Shown here piece after piece: positions 47,608 to 59,685 of a stretch of DNA of 64,000 nucleotides. The DNA is from Neoscytalidium dimidiatum (taxonomy: Eukaryota; Ascomycota; Dothideomycetes; Botryosphaeriales; Botryosphaeriaceae): positions 1,798,001 to 1,862,000 of the forward strand of contig CM074695.1 of assembly GCA_037367355.1 (NCBI GenBank), in the 5' to 3' direction. Position 1 is the stretch's first letter, and every line of letters begins with the position of its first letter. Below the pieces are notes generated by a model. It had not been told where the DNA came from. It searched no databases and saw nothing but the letters and a program-made list of their open reading frames with translations. A program made the position numbers and the translations under genes.

Positions 47608-48207
47608 GGTGATGTATTCTAGAGAGTGGGTATGAGCGGCAAGGAGTGGTACGACAAGAGGAAGGATGTTTCGATGTTACAGGAGACTCCGAGCCCCTCC
47701 GCGGGCAACGGCGCTCTATCTGACATCACCAAGGGTGCGTGCCGCGGTCCGGCGGCACGCATGCGCGGTTGCCTGATAAGATAGGCAAAATACGCCAACC
47801 GCATTAGGAATGCCAGGCGAGCCCACCGAGAAATTGCTTTCGCGACAACATCATCAAACTCCGCGCCGCATCCTCCAACCAGCAGCACGAGACGACACCC
47901 GACGCCCCTTCCTCCCCGAGGTATGTCATGACGATCGAACGTTTTCGAGTGCCCTTCAGGTAGCCTGGAGGAAGCAATCATCTCCATCCACGAGTGCACA
48001 TGTCTTCTCAATAGCGGGCAGCATGATGCGCTGTGGTTGCGTGGTGATACGCTTTTTCCTTCGCGACACGAGCTGAAGAACCCTCTTGGTCTTGCTACCT
48101 GAGGGCACTCTTTTTGCTCTACGGCTTCTGAAGGCTAACATAATTTTCTGGGCGCAGATACCTCAGTCCGCTCCGTAGCCACTTGAGAATCTCGTACCAC
48201 CGCCAAA
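47608..48207. promoter_or_regulatory. Divergent promoter region, LysM gene and RPS22
   Basis: This 600-bp stretch lies between divergent starts. It must serve both genes and also contains the RPS22 leader. No specific element is claimed. Confidence 0.55.
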
Positions 48208-48863
48208 ATGGTCAAGACCTCCGTCCTCAATGATGCGCTCAACGCCATCAACAACGCCGAGAAGGCCGGCAAGCGCCAGGTTCTGATCAGGCCCAGCTCC
48301 AAGGTCATCATCAAGTTCCTGCACGTCATGCAGAAGCACGGTACGTCGAGTATTGATATTTCTAGTATTTCAGCATCAACCACCTCCCCCTCCTCGGGCT
48401 GATAACTAGCCAATGGTTCGATACTCACCCACAACCTTTGGCCTTTAAGTGTCCGAGAGATCAACCCTGCGAAGATCTTACACGTTTTCTGATGTTTCCG
48501 TGATTTCAAACGTTTAATCTTCCGCAACATACTGATTTTTCCTTTCAATAGGCTACATTGGCGAGTTCGAGGAGGTTGATGACCACCGCAACGGCAAGAT
48601 CGTTGTCCAGCTCAACGGCCGTCTCAACAAGACCGGTGTTATTTCCCCTCGTTACAATGTCCAGCTGAAGGACCTCGAGAAGTGGGTTGTTAAGCTCCTT
48701 CCTTCTCGTCAGTTTGGCTGCATCGTCCTCACCACCTCCGCTGGTATCATGGACCGTAAGTTGCCCGCTGCATCCCTGACTATGAATCGATCCTAATAAT
48801 GTGGTAGACGAGGAGGCCAGGAGGAAGCACGTCGCTGGCAAGATCCTTGGTTTCTTCTACTAG
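48208..48863 (+). CDS. RPS22: 40S ribosomal protein S22 (S15a, uS8), three exons
   Basis: Small-subunit ribosomal protein uS8. Exons are 48208–48340, 48552–48755 and 48808–48863, giving 393 nt and 130 aa, exactly the family length. It begins [19 protein letters not shown] and ends [12 protein letters not shown]. The family block [20 protein letters not shown] and GIMDHEEARRKH are intact across both splice joins. Intron 1 (211 bp) is long for this genome. Ribosomal protein introns often host snoRNAs, but I see no clear C/D box pair in it. The start context is GCCAAAATGG. Confidence 0.98.
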
Positions 48864-49329
48864 AGAGCAGGGTTTGACAGGGTACAGTCGGGCTTGGAAA
48901 GATATCCACAGGGGAGCCATAAAAGTTTCATGATATATACGGCGTGTCAAGATAATTGTGCACCGCGCAATATCAAAGCTCTGCACTATGCGGTGTAGCA
49001 AAAAAAATTCGATGACCCCGTTCGCCGACTATCGGGCCCACTTAGCATGATTTTCGTGAACGTGCGGCCTACAGTGTGACGTCAATTCCAGAGATAGAGT
49101 TATATCCAAGGAATAATTTGCTTTTAGCCCCTAGGCCTTGTCAAGTTATGTCCATACAGCCTTTTGTGTTGTTTCGATACCGTCCGTACACGCCAAAATC
49201 ATTTGACTATTCGTGAACCGAGGCAGGAGCAGCCCTGTGCGTAACGCATTCAACCGGCAACCGGCTGCGGCTCTCATCACATCGCGAACACACTTCTCCT
49301 TTGAGCGCCCGGTATACCAGCACGACACA
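48864..49329. other. Intergenic, RPS22 3' end and Tfc7-like promoter
   Basis: This 466-bp stretch lies between two same-strand genes. Nothing beyond AT-rich 3' UTR-like sequence was recognised. Confidence 0.5.
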
Positions 49330-50676
49330 ATGGTCCTTGAGACGATATACGTGGTCAGGCATGGCGTAAGTCAAACTGCGCGAATACTCAGGATCAAGCA
49401 CCTGATCGCATGTCCTGCATGCACATCTCGATCCTGGACCCTGCCCCGCGCACGATCTCTCCCCAGTTAACCGCGGAGCCTCACCGTGACTCCCTTCAAA
49501 ATGCTCCCTACAAGAACGCCTCTACAGCGCGCAATGCGCCCACGCGCTCACAAAAGCAGACAATCTTGCTAACTCACGCGCCCCGTTTTCTACGCGCTCC
49601 ATGATAGTTCCGCATGAATTGGGTCGTCGACCCGAACACGGGCGAGTACAAGAGCACGACGCTCGCCTCGACGCCCACCGGCATCCCTTCCGATCCGGCA
49701 CTGGCCAGCTACGGTGAGCAGCAGGCGGCACAACTAGCAGACAAGCTGCTCACCCTCGATCCGCCTATCGACGTTGTGTACTCGAGTCCGTTCTACCGCT
49801 GCCTGCAGACGCTGAAGCCAGCGGTGGAACGACTGTTTGCGGATGATGGACGGCTAAAGGGCGAGAAAATCAAGGTTGAGAATGGACTTGGGTGAGCCGC
49901 CTCTTCCAGCTCTCTCCGTGCCTGTGGGTACAGAGGATAATCTAAGGCTGACCTTCTTAACCTCCCCTTGCAGCGAATTCTACGGCCTCGCCCGCTTCGA
50001 CCACCCCTCCCCGGCGCCCCTCTCCGTTCTGCACGACCACTTCCCCTCCAAGCTCGACCCAGCGTACGCGCCCGTCCTTGTGCCCAGCACCAACGGCGAG
50101 TCGATCACGGACCTGCACGACCGCATCGCGTACACGCTGTCGCGTGTCATCGCCGCGCTTGACGCCGACCCGCGGGGCCCTCGCGCACTGCTCATCTGTA
50201 CGCACGCCGCCAGCATGATCGCCATCGGCCGCGCTCTGACGGGGCGCATGCCGCCAGATGAGGGCGAGGAAGACTTCAAGTGCTTCACCTGCGCGCTGAG
50301 CCGGTTCGACCGCAAGACCGGCGCGGAGGCGCGCGCGCTGGCCGCTGCGGAGAAGGCGTCTGGAGAGTGGAGCGCTGAGCGGCCAGACGAGATCCCGCGC
50401 GTCAACTGGAGGGACGGCAACGGCGTCGGTGGCGGCTGGACGTGCGTTGTCAACGGGGATTGCAGCTTCTTAAGTGGCGGCGAGGAGCGGGGCTGGTAAG
50501 TGCTGACAATATCGCGTTTGACGGCAAAGGAGAATGGTGCTGACGTAGGGGTGAATATTAGGAAATTCTCTGGCGATGAGGCGTTCTTGACCGATCCGAA
50601 TGCTTTCAATGATAAGCTGAACACCGGCGAGCCGGTGCCGACGACCAGCGCTGCTGCTGATGCTTCGAAGCTGTAA
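49330..50676 (+). CDS. Histidine phosphatase (phosphoglycerate mutase-like) superfamily protein, Tfc7-like
   Basis: Exons are 49330–49365, 49608–49891, 49974–50495 and 50562–50676, giving 957 nt and 318 aa. The first 36-nt exon ends in the catalytic RHG (Arg10, His11), completed by FRMNW after a 242-bp intron. Other active-site features are the second Arg in YSSPFYRCLQT (about 76), the Glu of GLGEFYGLARF, and the second His in LLICTHAASM. The overall plan (histidine phosphatase domain, Cys-containing SCFTCALSRFDR-like segment, short acidic tail) resembles the domain of yeast Tfc7, the tau55 subunit of Pol III factor TFIIIC, and related fungal cytosolic phosphatases. Which of these it is cannot be settled here. 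It sits among ribosomal genes. Confidence 0.87.
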
Positions 50677-51303
50677 ATTGGGTTTGCTGAAAGAATTGGC
50701 GCATGTCGTGGTTTCGATGTTGGGATATGGTATTGCTTTACTTGAACTCAGTGGAGCAAGACTTCATGCAGTCAAGAAATGGGGTCTTGGATCATACCAG
50801 TCACGGACCGAGATACCTTTCAAGTAACATGGATAGTGTGTTTCTTAGAGGTCTCTACGGATAGAATGGAAACAGATCATCATTTTCTAATCACACTAGC
50901 GGAAATTGCTTTGCTATAAACTTCACGCATGATATATCGAGGGAATAGTTTTTAAATCTTGTTTTGAACAAAAGAGATGAATGTCAGATTGTAGTGCCTT
51001 TGTCGAAGTCTGATACAGGATGCATAAAAACACGACTGATATCACACACCGCGCGTGACGTCACCTCGCTGTACCTTCCTCAACGCGTTCGGGAGCCTTA
51101 TCGGTCGAATCGATTTTTTAGACAACATGATATCGTATGTGTTTTCAAGAGACCCGATTCGGGGGTAAAGAAACTGAGCATTCGCCCATGCATCCATCCG
51201 ACCTCTTTAAAAGCAGTCCCTTCGAAACACCGGCAAGGTCCCATGAGACCCTCATTTTTTTCTCCATCAGAAGCCAGTTCCCCCCAAAAGATCAAATCCC
51301 CAT
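50677..51303. other. Convergent 3' region
   Basis: This 627-bp AT-rich stretch lies between the Tfc7-like stop and the RPL17 stop. No gene was recognised. Confidence 0.55.
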
Positions 51304-52215
51304 TTAAGCGGAAGTGATGGCCTGGCGGATGCGCTGGCCACGCTGCCTCGAGTTCAACCTGGCGACCTCACGCTCAGCGACGTGGGGACCCTTCTGGACG
51401 ACCTCCTCACCCTCGGTGAGGATGAGCTCGATGTGGCAGGGGTTGGACATGTAGGGGTTAATCTAATATTAGCCTGTCAGCACACTTTATTCCAGAACGC
51501 AGTCCGGCGGTGTCAACATACGCGACCGTGCGCACGGTAGGTGCGTCTCCGCTGCTTGGGAGCCTGATTGACCTGGATGTGCTTGATGATGAGGTTGCTG
51601 GTGTCGAGACCCTTGGTGTCGGCGTTCGCCTCAGCGTTCTTAAGGAGGTCGAGAAGGAACTTGGCGGACTTGACGGGCCAACGGGCCTTGGAGACACCAA
51701 ACTGCTTGCCTACGGTTTTCGATTCTTAGCCATTGTCCCAGAAGTGCTGCGATGCCCCACGAAATTCCAGCTCTTGCATGTCCATGTCAATCTCGAAATG
51801 ACGGTCCGACCTTGAAAGCAATCCAGATCGTCTCAAAGGGCGAAGGGGTGACTCACCCTGGGCGGCGCGGCCAGTGGAACCGGCGTACCTCCTCATGGGG
51901 ACGGCCTCGGTCTTCTCCTGGACGTTCTCGAGGTACTTGAGGGCGCGCTCAAGCTTCCAGCCATTGATAGCCTGGGCGGTCTCACGGGTGTTCTTGAAGG
52001 AGACGCGGAGGTAGGAGCCACGAGCGCGAGCGCTCTTAGCGGCCTCGATATCGGTGGCAGCGTAGCGGACCTAAAGATACAGCAGGCGTGCGTCAGCCAG
52101 CTGTAGTGTTTTTCGAAAATTTGGCAGCACCACGGGGCGTGTTGCAGGGACGCTCGGCGGGCGGACAGCGACTGCAGTTGCAGCGCATCGGGGAGAAGCG
52201 GCGTGCTCGTACCAT
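51304..52215 (-). CDS. RPL17: 60S ribosomal protein L17 (uL22), four exons with ATG-only first exon
   Basis: Large-subunit ribosomal protein uL22 lining the exit tunnel. Exons are 52215–52213, 52070–51857, 51709–51522 and 51462–51304, giving 564 nt and 187 aa; yeast Rpl17 has 184. The first exon is just the start codon: ATG is followed directly by GTACGA, and a 142-bp intron ends TTTAG before GTCCGCTAC, giving MVRYAA. Family blocks are [35 protein letters not shown] and [22 protein letters not shown], all intact across splice joins. The other introns are 147 and 59 bp. It is divergent from NOP1. Confidence 0.97.
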
Positions 52216-52538
52216 CGTGAGGGAGATTGACGGAGGGTCCTGGTGTGTTGTCGGGGTGGTGATGTCGTCTCGCTGGGCGGAAGAGGGAGTGAGGTGCGGC
52301 ATTCGCATCGCATTTTCGCCCGCCGCGCGTGGGCAGCGCACGGACCATCACCTGCCCGTAAGCGAGCGCGCCTCCGGCCATTGGCAGCCACGGGCGCGCA
52401 GCTTCTGCAGACGAACTTTTTTACCACCCGAAGCTCGCCCACCGCAGCGTCGACTTGACCCAGCAACAACCCCAGCGTCGCTGCCCGTCGCTTCCGATCT
52501 TTTTCTCCGCACGAAACTTTTCGTCCTCAACACATACA
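52216..52538. promoter_or_regulatory. Bidirectional promoter, RPL17 and NOP1
   Basis: Only 323 bp separate the start codons of the divergent RPL17 and NOP1 genes, so both 5' UTRs and promoters must fit here. Pyrimidine-rich stretches on each side precede the starts. Shared control of a ribosomal protein and an rRNA-processing factor is plausible. Confidence 0.75.
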
Positions 52539-53830
52539 ATGGCTTTCACTCCCAGAGGTGGCCGTGGCGGTGGTCGCGGTGGTCCGCCCCGAGGTGGTGC
52601 CCGCGGTGGTGGACGAGGTAATTTACCCCCTCTGTTTTCTGCTCCATATTTTGCGCAAGCTGCATGAGTCCTCTGCTGTATTTTCTTGCGAGATTCATAG
52701 GCTTTATAATGCTTTGCGCGCGTTCCTTCCAGGAATTGAACATCACCAGCTAACATTTGTCTTAGGCGGCTTCGGCGACCGTGGTGGCAGAGGCGGTGCC
52801 CGTGGTGGGCCTCGCGGTGGTGCTCGTGGTGGCCGCGGTGGTCCTCCGAGGGGCGGTCGTGGTGGCCGTGGTGGTGCTCGTGGTGGCGCGAAGGGCGGCG
52901 CGAAGGGTGAGCCCTTCCGATTTAAGAACCTTTGCCATGTCCAGTAATACTGACTGAGCTTTGCTGCATTTTAGGCGGTGCTAAGGTCATCGTTGAGCCC
53001 CACAGGCACGCTGGTGTCTTCGTCGCCCGCGGCAAGGAGGATATGCTGGTCACGAAGAACCTGACGCCTGGCGAGAGCGTCTACGGCGAGAAGCGCATTC
53101 AGGTCCCCAGCTCCGAGACTGCCACCGACGAGAACGGAGAGCCCGCACCTGCCACTACCACCGAGTACCGCGTCTGGAACCCCTTCCGCTCGAAGCTGGC
53201 TGCCGGTATCCTTGGTGGCATGGAGAGTAAGCTTTTTTTTTTTTGGGCCTTCCGGAGGCGGATATTGGCTGATGAACGACAGACATCTACATGAAGCCCG
53301 GCAGCAAGGTTCTCTACCTCGGTGCTGCCTCTGGAACTTCGGTTTCCCACGTCGCTGACATTGTCGGCCCTACCGGTTGGTTTTCTTAACTCGTCATGAA
53401 CTTGGGAAACGGCTCGCTGACCTATATAGGTACCGTTTACGCCGTCGAGTTCTCTCACCGTTCCGGGCGTGACCTTGTCAACATGGCAACCCACCGCACC
53501 AACGTCATCCCGATTGTCGAGGACGCCCGCCACCCGCTCAAATACCGCATGCTTGTCTCCATGGTTGACTGCATCTTCGCCGACGTTGCCCAGCCTGATC
53601 AGGCCCGTATTGTCGGCCTCAACGCCCACCTCTTCCTGAAGAATGGTGGTGGTGTCGTTGTGTCCATCAAGGCCAATTGTATCGACAGCACTGCCGCTCC
53701 TGAGGCTGTCTTCGCCCGTGAGGTCCAGAAGATGCGTGAGGAGAGGTTGAAGCCCAAGGAGCAGCTTACTCTGGAGCCTTTTGAGAGAGACCACGCTATG
53801 GTCTGCGCTGTTTACCAACGCAGTGACTAA
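52539..53830 (+). CDS. NOP1: Fibrillarin, box C/D snoRNP 2'-O-methyltransferase, five exons
   Basis: Nucleolar methyltransferase that modifies rRNA guided by box C/D snoRNAs. Exons are 52539–52617, 52766–52906, 52975–53226, 53283–53375 and 53430–53830, giving 966 nt and 321 aa. The N-terminal GAR domain (RGG repeats, about residues 6–75) spans exons 1–2, and the catalytic domain begins [32 protein letters not shown]-binding motifs are [17 protein letters not shown] and [47 protein letters not shown] carries the catalytic Asp, and the C-terminus is [12 protein letters not shown]. Intron 3 carries a T12 tract. The gene shares a promoter region with RPL17. Confidence 0.98.
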
Positions 53831-54694
53831 GCCTTTCGTGATTTTCAAAAAGAAAAGGGTTCTTCATTTCGTGGTTCTTCAATTGGGTGAGATCTCCATA
53901 AGCGGCTGGCTTTGTAAGATGGGTCATGATTCACTCTGCCCGGGCTGAGGTTCTTCCGACACTTGGAAGGCTTCACATTTCATTTCGCGGTGTACATTCG
54001 GCTTTGGGAGTTGCGGCGTTTACAGTGGTTGATGAGCTATGTTGCCCTCTTCTATACTACAACAAAAGCCGGATTTTCCTGTTCCGTAATTTTTTTTTTT
54101 CTCTGTGCCAATAGTCTCAACGCAAGGTTGAAGACGAAAATGAGAAAAATTGGTGACATTTAGCCTTGCAGTTCCCTTATCCGTGCTTCCATACCCATCT
54201 CAGGACTTTTTCCGCTTCCATCTTCAATAGTTTGGACCATGCTCATTGACTCTGCTGTTGGCACAAAGACTGCGGCGGTTGCGAGCAACTGACTCCATAG
54301 GTACAGTTAGCAGCTTGACTGAGGGAATTGACACTTACTTACTCTGCCTGATAGGTACGTCCGGCACGATCTGTACTTCAACAGTATCTGCCAAAGACTT
54401 GCCTTTCCGCGTCCCCGAAGGCGTACAATCACTACTAGAGTCCTTTCCTGTGTCATCCACCGAGACTTTGGAGGCATTGTCAGCGTGTGAACCTGAAGTG
54501 AGCACTTCAGTGTTAACAGCAAGGCGTCCGGAGCGGCGTAGACTAGTTCTTCCTCAAAGAGAGGCGTCTGGGATCGAGGTGTGGTGACCATCCAAAGTGG
54601 CTGCTGCAAACACTTGATTAGTGAAGATTGTAGAACAATTTGATAAGATGACATACTCCTGGTATTTTTCGCCGGAGGCGGATAATATCCATCA

Positions 54695-54717
54695 GATGAT
54701 GATGATGATGATGATGA
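54695..54717. repeat. (GAT)n microsatellite
   Basis: Seven to eight uninterrupted trinucleotide units in non-coding DNA. Confidence 0.9.
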
Positions 54718-57036
54718 AGTCGAACGCTTGCTATGACCTTCACGACTCGTCGGAACTTTGCGGGCCTGCGCGAAATCGTCCTGCCGGACTCCATTAGCAG
54801 GTTAGTCTGCATGTGTGCATCGGCGGATGGTGCTCGCACATGCATGAGGTCAGATTCTTGCAAGCAGAAGGACTTCCTAACGGCTTAAGGAAGCGTAGGG
54901 ACGCTGCTTTTGATTCCAAACCATAAAAGAGATAGATGCTGTCGCCAAACCATTTCAAACAAATATGGAAACATTTCCAGATGTATCAAGATCATTGTTG
55001 ATTCAAATTGAATCAGGTAGAGCATAGTTCCGTTGCTGATCAAAATGACCTTGTATGCGTCAGGGAAATCCTGCATTTGGGACTAATCTTTCCTCTGGTC
55101 GATTACGTCCATGGGTGGCTCACCCGGGCAATGTTCTTCAATACGACCGCGTCCATGTGGGAATGTTCAAGCCAAATGTTTGGGAGTCTTCTCTATTTGT
55201 CCTCAGACGAGACCCTGTCATATTAAATACCAGTAGATTCGCCTCTTACTGCTAAGGAACACTACCAGATGTGTGAGCGCTAGCTGATCTGTATTTTGAG
55301 GGCTGGTTTTTCTACTCGCGATATCGATACGAGATAGGAGTTGTGTATATGTATCCTGGTTCAATTTTCTGTTTCCAGGTGGACTGTATCCTCTCACGTT
55401 TCTCCATTATGGCTCACTTCAGACGAATACAGTACCGCTCCCAGAAATTTCTGACGATTCGAACGTGTTCTTTGGGAGAGAGGACATTGAGGCGAGATGC
55501 GGTCTGCATATGAAGTCCCTGAATGCACGGACTAACAGAATGTGATCGGGATAAAGTGGTCAAGAACAGAGTAGCCCCCTCGTAGCCGCGCTGATTTGCG
55601 GGAAAAACTCCTCCGATTCATAAGAAAGCGGCCTCCGGAAGCGGGTCGGGGGGCGTCTGGATGATGATTCTCTTCCTCTCGAAACCACACCGTCAGCGGG
55701 CAGGGGACGGGTAGTAAGGGTCGGGATAGATCCTTCCGAGTGGATAATGACTCAACCTTAATCGGCCGCTCACCGCACCAACGCAGGGAACATGGCGATA
55801 ACAAACTCCTCCGCTAAGACGCAGGGAGATGGCCGCGAAACTGGCCAAACGAGACCCTGACAGCCGTTCTGCATTGACTTGGTCTCTACGTTTCTTTTTT
55901 CTTGCCTCTACGATGGCGGACCGAAGCGTGGTTCAGCGGGTTGGTTCTCCAGGGTTAATCCTTTCTGGTCGCAAATTCTTGGTCTCCCGTTGCCCGTTGC
56001 CGTTGAATATGCCGAGTAAGGCATCGAGGAGACGGATGGATGCGGGACACTTATAACAGATGGAGAGGTAATTGAGCGGTGAGATGATTTCGGGAGGGTG
56101 CTTAGCTGAGGGCAGCGAGTTAGCCTTCGTGAGGCTAATTGCGATGAGAATTCAAGGTGCAATGTCAAGTTTGAATTGCTGGAAGAATGACGCTAGATGT
56201 GCGGAAACAGGGAATTCAGAATGGACCCGAGCATTTGGCGTTTGATGGTGCCTTGATGATTGATGGAAGTTGATGGTGTTGAGCCGTCACGTCGGACTGG
56301 GAGAGTGGAAGATGTTGTTGCGGCCGAACAAGACGCCATTTGGGCGAGTAGAGGCCAGTACCAGCGGTTTGGATAACTGCAGCACGTATGCAACCTGACA
56401 CGATCCTAGCACACGTGAATTGTGCTGCACAAGAGTTATGTAGAGCTGAGATCCAGCGCCCATGGACACGACTGCGATCTAGCCGACATCGCCGAAGTCC
56501 TTGCCGCTCAACACCTCTGGTCTCACCCATCCCTGGCCGCGCAGGAAGCAGTCAGCGCCGGAAGAAACAGGAGGACGCATGCATGCACTCAGCTGTGGAG
56601 GTGGCCGCATCCAACCATCGATCTGACCTCCAGAAGCAGAAATCCCCAAGCGGACCGCTCTCCACAGTGCACAACCACCAACCCCGCGCTTTCCCGCCTC
56701 CTCGTCTTCCCGCTGACGCTCCGTCTCGCCCAGCGATCCTCGTTCCTCGGACGGCCGATTCAGTGGCCGGAAATCCTTGAACCCCGAAAAGGCGTTTGAA
56801 TGCAGGACGGGGCATGGTGCGTTGGTGCGCGGTAGGATGCACTGCAAGCTGTAGCGTCGGCAGCGCGGCTCCAGCCCGCTGCCCTGTCCGGCATTCCGAC
56901 CACTAGAGTGACGACACGCCCTTCCAAGCAACCTGCACGGTTTTCTTTTCTTCCACCAACGCTCCACCCACAACTCCGAGCGATTAGAATTAAGGCAGTG
57001 GGGAGATTTTGTTTTTCTTGCCCCTCTCTCTCGCGC

Positions 57037-57059
57037 GCTCTCTCTCTCTCTCTCTCTCT
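57037..57059. repeat. (CT)n microsatellite
   Basis: About eleven CT units within a longer pyrimidine tract, as often seen in fungal promoters or leaders. Confidence 0.9.
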
Positions 57060-58347
57060 GTCTGCACCCGACTCGTACGGCGTGATCGTCGGCCCATTCC
57101 CGTCCGCGAAACCTTCTCGTCGTGCTGCAGTATAGATTGCTTACTGGCTTTTCAAAGTCCACGCGAGCATCCCTCCTGCAGCAGCACAGGCGCGAAAAGA
57201 GTTCGCCCGTGTCACAACCAGCGGACCGTGTGTCTTATCGAACCGCGCCGCCGGGATATTTTCCTCATCCTACTACTCACTCACCTTGGGGGGCTGATCC
57301 GGCCGGCCGGATCCACAGCCTCTCTTTCCTCCCACCCGCCTTTTCCCAACCACCCCTCTCTCGCCGTATCTCATTCTTTCTCCGAAACATGTGGAGTTGC
57401 CACAACACGGATAGCATGACACGCGACGCACCAGCAGCGGCTGCTTCATGTACATGCGACGCGGTCAGGTAGGTCAGATCCGTCTATACATGCAGCGGAC
57501 ACGGGCAGGTGCATGTCTCGCCGGCCCGCTCAGCGTCCGCCTTGCCAGCCATCGCTGTTGCCATTTCGCGCGGTGGGAGAGTGCAGAAGAGGGCTCCCAG
57601 TTGATCTCGCTGAAATCGGGGCGCTATGTTTGGTACAGGACATAGGTGTAGATCTTCCCCGCTGAGCCGAAACACGCGCTGATCACAGCGTTATCCATTC
57701 TCGCGATGGCGTCAACACGTGTGGTTGGTTAACTACTATCCTGTGGTATGTACGTGTACGCGAGGTGTCCCCACAGCGAGTGGGATGTGTAAGTGCATTG
57801 CAGCAAGCGCAAGCGCGTTCAGTGCCAGCCAGCCAGCAAGCCAGGCAGACAGGCTCTACGGTAGTAGCCCATGCCCTCCTGTTCGCATGTTCTCTCTCTC
57901 ATGTGTCGGCGGCCAGCCAGCTAGCAGCGCGCGGGTGAAACAATCGATGGGGGAGGGAGGCAAGCAGTGATTCCAAACAGTGAGCAGTCCAAAGAAACCA
58001 AAGCGAACAGGCGATACGCTCGAAGCAAGGTGAAAGCAAACGAGAAAAAAAAAAAAAACACAAAGCGCCTAATCAAGGGTTGTCATCGTAGTGGTCCCTG
58101 TCTCAAACGTCAAGCCGCCCCAGAAGTGTAGGTCAAGAGTATGAGGGAAAAGGAAATGCGAAAAAACAGTACTCCAGAGCTGTCGTCGCCCCATTTCAAG
58201 ATTCGGTTACCCGGTACCTTTCTTTCTTTCTTCACCATGTTATTCTGTTTCGTGCAGCAACAACAGTAACAATGGGTTCGATAACGGGATGAGATATGTG
58301 CTTCTCCTTATGCGGAGATTATGGAGGTGAGCATATGTAAGGCAGAT

Positions 58348-58959
58348 TTAGTCCCACCACGCCGTCTTCTGAATGCGGCCGTTCTCCTGCAGTATGCTGA
58401 GCACGGCAGCGCTGTCGACGTCGAGACCGTACAGTCGCTGTAGCGGCTCTGCAATCATCATCCAGTCGAGGCGCTGAATATCGAATAGTTCGAGCACGAT
58501 CTTTTCAAGCACTGTCCGCGGCTCGTGGCGCGGAGGTGGCTCAGGGGCGTACGGTGGAGCGGCTGCATCGAGGTGGTGATTATAGCCAGGGCCATGATAG
58601 CGACGTAGACGCCGGCGCTTGATGATGCCGGCATCCGTCCTCTGAGGCGTCCAGCTGGTGGTGATGTTGGATGAGGTGGTCGAGCCGCAGGTGGACGGCG
58701 ACGAGCAACCGACAGGGACGAGATGGTCGTCCGGCGTACGCGGCGGCTGGGGCGCAGTCGGCACTGGCTCTGCGTCGCCGCTGGAAGAGGGCGGGATGGT
58801 GAAGTCGTTAGAGATCCAAGCGGCCGTAGCGCCCGTCTTGGAGTAGGTTGATTGCGCCGACGACGGTCTTAGCAGCCGCGTCACTGCATCAAGGACCGGT
58901 GAGAGGGGTCTCAGGATCTGAGATCGAGACTTGGACAGGACAAGCCCCCGTGAAGACAT
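58348..58959 (-). CDS. Hypothetical protein with conserved-looking C-terminal helix region
   Basis: Single-exon ORF of 203 aa, not recognised. Residues 1–30 are basic and could be a mitochondrial or amphipathic N-terminus (SSRGLVLSKSRSQILRPL). The middle is Pro/Ser/Thr-rich and disordered. A basic RRRLRRYHGPGYNHH segment may be a nuclear signal. The last 60 residues (TVLEKIVLELFDIQRLDWMMIAEPLQRLYGLDVDSAAVLSILQENGRI) look folded and helical and end AWWD. The start context is acceptable, and coding-like composition is strongest at the C-terminus. It could be a lineage-specific gene. Confidence 0.6.
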   Translation of the reverse strand: MSSRGLVLSKSRSQILRPLSPVLDAVTRLLRPSSAQSTYSKTGATAAWISNDFTIPPSSSGDAEPVPTAPQPPRTPDDHLVPVGCSSPSTCGSTTSSNITTSWTPQRTDAGIIKRRRLRRYHGPGYNHHLDAAAPPYAPEPPPRHEPRTVLEKIVLELFDIQRLDWMMIAEPLQRLYGLDVDSAAVLSILQENGRIQKTAWWD

Positions 58960-59685
58960 GGTGTGGGGTATTTAGAGTGGAAAAACAGGAACAACAGATA
59001 TGATCGATTACATGGACAGTAGGGAAAAGGGTTCACCGGTCAGTGGTACGGGAAAGGCACCGGATAACCTGGCAGCAAGACAGAGGGCTTCTGGGGCTCC
59101 AGCACTTACTTATCGTAAACGCATGCTGCGTCTCAGGTCATGGTATACCAGAGGAAGCAATGCACTGCAAGGCCAACGGATGCAGGCGCGCAGTTTTGAG
59201 AGGCGGCGGGAGACCAATCAGTCGGAATGGGGCATCGGGGAGCAGGAGCTTGCGCAGAAATAGAAAAACCGCGGGACTGGCGAGGGGCGCCGCGCTTCGG
59301 TGGATTCTTGGGAGTGCTGCAGTGTATATTGACGCCGGACCGGGGGCTACGTGGACCGTTTCTGCAACCGCTGGAGCCAAGCCCGCATCCTATTTGAACG
59401 TTAAACAGCCCTGCACCGCCCCCGAAGCTCCAGAAAAGGGTGAAAAGTGGCAGAAAGATTAATCGCGGACCCGCACAATGTGACTTGCAAAAATGTAATA
59501 TTTTTTGAGGGATGTCTGCAGGTATGTTGGATTGCATGCCCGGCCGTGATAGCCGGCTGACAGCCTCTCATTGTCCGTAACGCAACCTCGCCTGTATCGC
59601 AATTGTTGCGGCGCGTAAAGCCATTGCAGACTCCCACCAGAACCCAATCCCCACGCCGATAATCCCACTCCCAAACCGTAAATCC
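58960..59685. other. Intergenic, orphan-gene promoter and RPS18 3' end
   Basis: This 726-bp stretch has overlapping short ORFs only, with no domain. Confidence 0.5.

Larger units (their letters stand above)
53831..58347. other. 4.5-kb gene-free convergent region with a promoter-like GC-rich core
   Basis: NOP1 (plus) and the orphan gene at 58348 (minus) converge on this stretch, yet it is the longest gap in the window. 53.8–55.5 kb is AT-rich; 55.5–58 kb is GC-rich with pyrimidine tracts and a (CT)n run, looking like a plus-strand leader. ORFs such as minus 56479–57162 have no domain. A non-coding transcript is possible but unproven. Confidence 0.45.

Noticed and set aside
48341..48551. Possible snoRNA in RPS22 intron 1
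   Set aside because: I looked for C and D boxes and found no convincing RUGAUGA/CUGA pair; H/ACA could not be judged by eye.
56479..57162. 227-aa minus-strand ORF with an Arg/Glu repeat
   Set aside because: The Arg/Glu stretch is the (CT)n microsatellite read in frame; no domain or splice support.
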